In this document: positions 13,901 to 16,412 of the stretch, one piece after another
Numbering within the stretch: position 1 is the first letter of the stretch
How the letters are laid out: every line of letters starts with the position of its first letter
Assembly (NCBI GenBank): GCA_001629235.1
Contig: LUSA01000057.1
Span: forward strand, 1-16,412
Length of the DNA stretch: 16,412 bases
Direction: 5' to 3'
DNA from: Marine group II euryarchaeote REDSEA-S43_B8
Lineage (GTDB): Archaea > Thermoplasmatota > Poseidoniia > Poseidoniales > Thalassarchaeaceae
Translations under genes and position numbers: made by a program
Notes under the pieces: generated by a model
Told to the model about the DNA's origin: nothing
Seen by the model: the letters and a program-made list of their open reading frames with translations, nothing else
Database searches by the model: none

Positions 13901-14851
13901 ATGGGTTCGAAGGATAGTGACCAAAGTCTTCCTGAAGTCGGGGAGGCTCCTCTGATTATCGATGTCGAATTCTTGGAGGAAGAGGACGAAACGCTTGCCC
14001 AACCCCTTGATTCAATTGAGGAGGTCAGTTTTTCTAGGCCAAGAAGCGCGATGGAACTCCCCCCATCCCTGCCTACTCCACAAGGGAGGGCCAGAGTAGT
14101 GACCGTGATCAATCAGAAGGGAGGGGTGGGCAAAACTACCACAGTCATCAATATCGCAGCTCAGATTGCTCTTAGGGGGTTTAGAGTCCTGGTCATTGAT
14201 TCCGACTCACAGGGGAACTGCGCTACAGGTCTTGGTGTGGACAAGAGCAAGGTCAAGAACACCACGAGAGACCTGATTCTCAGTCCGGAGACGGCAGTCG
14301 ACTCAAGGCATGCAACTGCAGTGGAGAACCTACACATCATCGTCGGTGACAGGAGTCTTATCGGACTGGAGCAGGAGATGATGAGACAGCTTGGAAGAGA
14401 GAAGAGAATGAAGGAGGCACTTCAACCCCTACTGGCTCACTATGATCTAGTGCTAATCGACACGCCCCCTTCACTGGGCCTGGTGACAATCAACGCATTG
14501 GTTGCCTCGGATGGTGTTCTAGTACCTGTACAGACAGAATACTTCGCTCTGGAGGGGCTAGCCTTGCTGTCCGGGACCATCAGAGAAGTAAGGAGTCTCC
14601 TCAACGAGAGGTTGGGAGTGGATGGGGTGCTATTGACCATGCACTCCCAGACACTTCTGAACAAGCAGGTTGCAGGAGAGGTCTTGGAAAACTTCCCGGA
14701 CTTGGTCGTCAAACCAGCGATCAGGAGGAACGTCAGGCTTGCCGAGGCACCAAGTCATGGAATCCCTATCCATCTACACGATCCTTCCAGCCCCGGTGGC
14801 AAGGATTACCAGGACATAGCAACCGAGCTTCAACACCGATGGAGTCTGTGA
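13901..14851 (+). CDS. parA: ParA/Soj-type chromosome partition ATPase
   Basis: A ParA-family P-loop ATPase of chromosomal Soj type, 316 residues. The deviant Walker A motif NQKGGVGKTTT at residues 71-81 has both signature lysines, Lys73 and Lys78. Walker A' is VLVIDSDSQGN (Asp100), and Walker B is DLVLIDTPPS (Asp187). RRNVRLAEAPSHGIPI near the C-terminus is typical of Soj. Such proteins bind DNA as ATP dimers and are switched off by the ParB N-terminus. An acidic N-terminal extension of about 60 residues (LIIDVEFLEEEDE) precedes the ATPase and is absent from ordinary Soj; in-frame ATG 14051 would remove most of it. Three bases after its stop begins an ORF with a ParB-like start. The identity is secure; the extension depends on the start choice. 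Confidence 0.95.
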   Translation: MGSKDSDQSLPEVGEAPLIIDVEFLEEEDETLAQPLDSIEEVSFSRPRSAMELPPSLPTPQGRARVVTVINQKGGVGKTTTVINIAAQIALRGFRVLVIDSDSQGNCATGLGVDKSKVKNTTRDLILSPETAVDSRHATAVENLHIIVGDRSLIGLEQEMMRQLGREKRMKEALQPLLAHYDLVLIDTPPSLGLVTINALVASDGVLVPVQTEYFALEGLALLSGTIREVRSLLNERLGVDGVLLTMHSQTLLNKQVAGEVLENFPDLVVKPAIRRNVRLAEAPSHGIPIHLHDPSSPGGKDYQDIATELQHRWSL

Positions 14852-14854
14852 TTA

Positions 14855-15820
14855 ATGGCGAAAGGTGGTCTGGGCAGAGGACTGGATGAGATATATTCCA
14901 AAACAGAAGGACCCGACCTATCTTCTTTCGTAACCGAGGAAAAGATGCCAGATTCTCCTAGGGCCGCAGTCATCTGGATGATATTCGGAAGCTTCTGCTT
15001 TGGAACCATGAATGCACTGGTCAAATGGACTAGCGATCACACTGATGTTTGGATGATTATCATGGTCAGGTCAGCAGTTATCGCACTCGCTGTTGCAGCA
15101 TTCGCTGCCTCTAGGGGCATTAGTCTGAAGGTAAACGATCACAGAACCATGTTGCTTAGGTGCGTAGTAGGGCTATTTGCCATGATTCTGTACTTCACCG
15201 CACTTGGAAGGATTCCAATTGGTCAAGCCGTGACTCTCCAGTACACTGGTCCCCTATTCGTTGCCCTCCTTTCTGGGAGGATACTGGCTGAGAGGGTTTC
15301 CGCATCGGTGGCGAGTCTGGTATTGACTGCATTCGCTGGAATCGTTCTAATTGTCTCTCCAGAGGTAGGCACTGTAGACCCAAACGCACTGCTTGCTCTC
15401 GGCTCTGGATTCTTCGCAGCATTGGCGTACATGTGCGTCAGGGAACTAAGAAAGACAGACTCTCCGGCTACCGTCGTATTCTGGTTTGCAGCCTTCTCAG
15501 TCGTTGGAAGCATCGTCCAGTCTGCACCACATATCTCCGAGCTTGACTCAAACACGATTGCAGCCCTCATCGGCATCGGCATCGGTGCTGGAGGGGGGCA
15601 GGTAGGAATCACAATGGCTTACCACAAGGCGAATGCTGCCTGGGTTAGTGCCTTTTCCTACCTCACAGTACTGGTTGCAACTTTCTACGGCTTCTCTCTA
15701 TTCGGCGAAACTCTCTCTCTTGCGGATTGGCTGGGAGGAGCATTGGTCGTAGGATCTGGAATCGCACTTGTTTTCGTTTTCCCTCCGCGTGAGAATAGTG
15801 AGTTGAGTAAAACTTCCTAA
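14855..15820 (+). CDS. EamA/DMT transporter with ParB-like N-terminal peptide
   Basis: A 321-residue frame with two parts. Residues 1-13, MAKGGLGRGLDEI, match the conserved start of ParB/Spo0J (K-GLGRGL-x-A/x-L), the peptide that stimulates the ParA ATPase. About 17 polar residues follow. From Met31 the sequence is a drug/metabolite transporter with two EamA repeats and about ten helices (AAVIWMIFGSFCFGTM; ALGRIPIGQAVTLQYTGPLF; LAERVSASVASLVLTAFAGIVL; LFGETLSLADWLGGALVVGSG). No ParB nuclease-like domain, helix-turn-helix or dimer domain is present. It begins 3 bases after parA. ATG 14945, with GAGGA 4 bases upstream and a TATA-like box at 14889, could start a plain transporter of 291 residues. 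The substrate is unknown; the family includes SAM and amino acid exporters. Confidence 0.88.
   Translation: MAKGGLGRGLDEIYSKTEGPDLSSFVTEEKMPDSPRAAVIWMIFGSFCFGTMNALVKWTSDHTDVWMIIMVRSAVIALAVAAFAASRGISLKVNDHRTMLLRCVVGLFAMILYFTALGRIPIGQAVTLQYTGPLFVALLSGRILAERVSASVASLVLTAFAGIVLIVSPEVGTVDPNALLALGSGFFAALAYMCVRELRKTDSPATVVFWFAAFSVVGSIVQSAPHISELDSNTIAALIGIGIGAGGGQVGITMAYHKANAAWVSAFSYLTVLVATFYGFSLFGETLSLADWLGGALVVGSGIALVFVFPPRENSELSKTS
14889..14897 (+). promoter_or_regulatory. TATA-like box inside the ParB-like segment
   Basis: GATATATTC at about 14889-14897 lies 48-56 bases before the internal ATG 14945. Followed by a start site about 25 bases downstream and the GAGGA at 14936-14940, it could drive the transporter alone. 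This offers an explanation in which the ParB-like start is not part of the main transporter product. Confidence 0.3.
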
Positions 15821-15828
15821 CGACGGCG

Positions 15829-16412
15829 TTATCTTGTTCCCCATCCACCGTCTCTAATTGTTAACATAGCCCAAGGTAGCAAAATCAGAGTGAAGAAAAT
15901 CCATACTGGAAGCATTGGCATTAGGGAAAAAAATCCGACTTTACCTGCAGGAGGCAATTGAAACGCCCAATAAAATGTCTGATGCATGAAAATGATAAGC
16001 GCTAACCCGGCGATATATATGAGGGGGTTGAAATCTTGAAAAACAGGTCCAATTATAAGAAAATAAGAGACAACAAAAGGAGAAAGTATGGTTAGACCAA
16101 GGACTAGATGAAACATCAGAGATGCCGGCAAAGGTCTTCTCCACATGTGTTTGAGACCTGATATCGATTCCATCAAGAAAGACCTTCTCCATCTTAGTTG
16201 CTGCTTGATGTAGATTCTCAGATTCTGCGGTACAATTGTTCTAGCCTTTGCTTCGGGGACGTAAATTGTGTCATAACCATCCCTGAGAAGTAAATTGGTC
16301 AAACCTCGATCATCTCCAAAGGTGCGATTCTTACCGAGAAAAATTTGCGTGTTCCATTCATCAATGAGAGGTCTTATGCATTCGGTCCGATATAGACTGA
16401 ATGCTCCACTAC
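15829..16412 (-). CDS. Family 2 glycosyltransferase, processive type (5' end beyond window)
   Basis: The C-terminal 193 residues of a membrane glycosyltransferase of the hyaluronan/chitin/cellulose synthase class. The frame is open to the right edge. SGAFSLYR opens the visible part. FGDDRGLTN (about 31-39) carries the conserved acidic GDDR motif, and QQLRWRRSF (70-78) is the Q-x-x-R-W motif that marks processive enzymes. Three to four hydrophobic segments follow (about 97-121, 128-149, 159-184) and the chain ends TIRDGGWGTR. It would polymerise or transfer sugars from nucleotide donors for cell-surface polysaccharide. Counted by hand, GC is about 39% for 15901-16080 against about 52% for 15241-15300 plus 15301-15360 and 15601-15660 in the neighbouring transporter. 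AAA/TTT-rich codons also differ, suggesting acquisition by transfer. It converges with the transporter, 8 bases apart. Confidence 0.9.
   Translation of the reverse strand, partial: SGAFSLYRTECIRPLIDEWNTQIFLGKNRTFGDDRGLTNLLLRDGYDTIYVPEAKARTIVPQNLRIYIKQQLRWRRSFLMESISGLKHMWRRPLPASLMFHLVLGLTILSPFVVSYFLIIGPVFQDFNPLIYIAGLALIIFMHQTFYWAFQLPPAGKVGFFSLMPMLPVWIFFTLILLPWAMLTIRDGGWGTR

Noticed and set aside
14855..15820. Annotation of this ORF as ParB
   Set aside because: Only the first 13 or so residues are ParB-like; the ParB nuclease-like, helix-turn-helix and dimerisation domains are missing and the rest is an EamA transporter.
1..16412. CRISPR arrays, insertion sequences, rRNA genes or a replication origin
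   Set aside because: No spaced repeat arrays, transposase genes, rRNA blocks or clustered origin repeats were seen on reading both strands; the only recombinase is Xer-like.

Overview
The window looks like a chromosomal segment from a marine euryarchaeon, most plausibly Poseidoniales (Marine Group II, Thermoplasmatota). This is inferred from gene content, not from a marker tree. The grounds are an archaeal Sec61-beta, a stand-alone Toprim protein, an Lrp/AsnC regulator, GGTG/GGAGG-type ribosome binding sites, AGG/AGA-rich arginine codons, tightly packed genes on both strands, and an aerobic A1-type haem-copper oxidase beside several bacterial-looking genes.

Layout. 1-3794 (minus): a cytochrome c oxidase operon in the order cox2, cox1, cox3; cox3 starts at a TTG overlapping the cox1 stop and runs off the left edge. 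Cox1 carries an extra N-terminal secreted domain. 3898-4461 (plus): a Toprim protein, convergent with an Lrp/AsnC regulator (4465-4908, minus). 5003-6643 (minus): a large Trm4/NSUN2-like RNA m5C methyltransferase. 6644-6793: a divergent control region with two perfect inverted repeats. 6794-7418 (plus): a hypothetical gene and Sec61-beta. 7421-8173 (minus), 8252-8446 (plus) and 8478-9566 (plus): three unrecognised proteins, the small middle one with a possible zinc site. 9563-10414 (minus): a XerC/D-type tyrosine recombinase. 10415-10655: a gap that can fold into a compact branched RNA with UNCG-type tetraloops. 10656-11606 (minus): a bacterial-type RimK ligase. 11738-15820 (plus): a SAP-domain membrane protein, a Soj-like ParA, and an EamA/DMT transporter whose first residues look like the N-terminus of ParB. 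15829-16412 (minus): the C-terminal part of a processive family 2 glycosyltransferase with clearly lower GC.

The most interesting part is 11738-15820. A membrane-anchored SAP protein (putative DNA-binding domain on one side, a long soluble domain on the other) is followed by a ParA ATPase. Where parB would normally lie there is an in-frame fusion of the ParB-type start MAKGGLGRGLDEI to a ten-helix transporter, with no ParB DNA-binding domain visible. This could be a membrane-linked chromosome positioning module or the scar of a lost parB. The second most notable item is the Cox1 fusion to a CxCHG, Reeler-like/choice-of-anchor V-like domain.

Limits: start codons are inferred by eye, promoters and operators are low-confidence, and four proteins are unrecognised.
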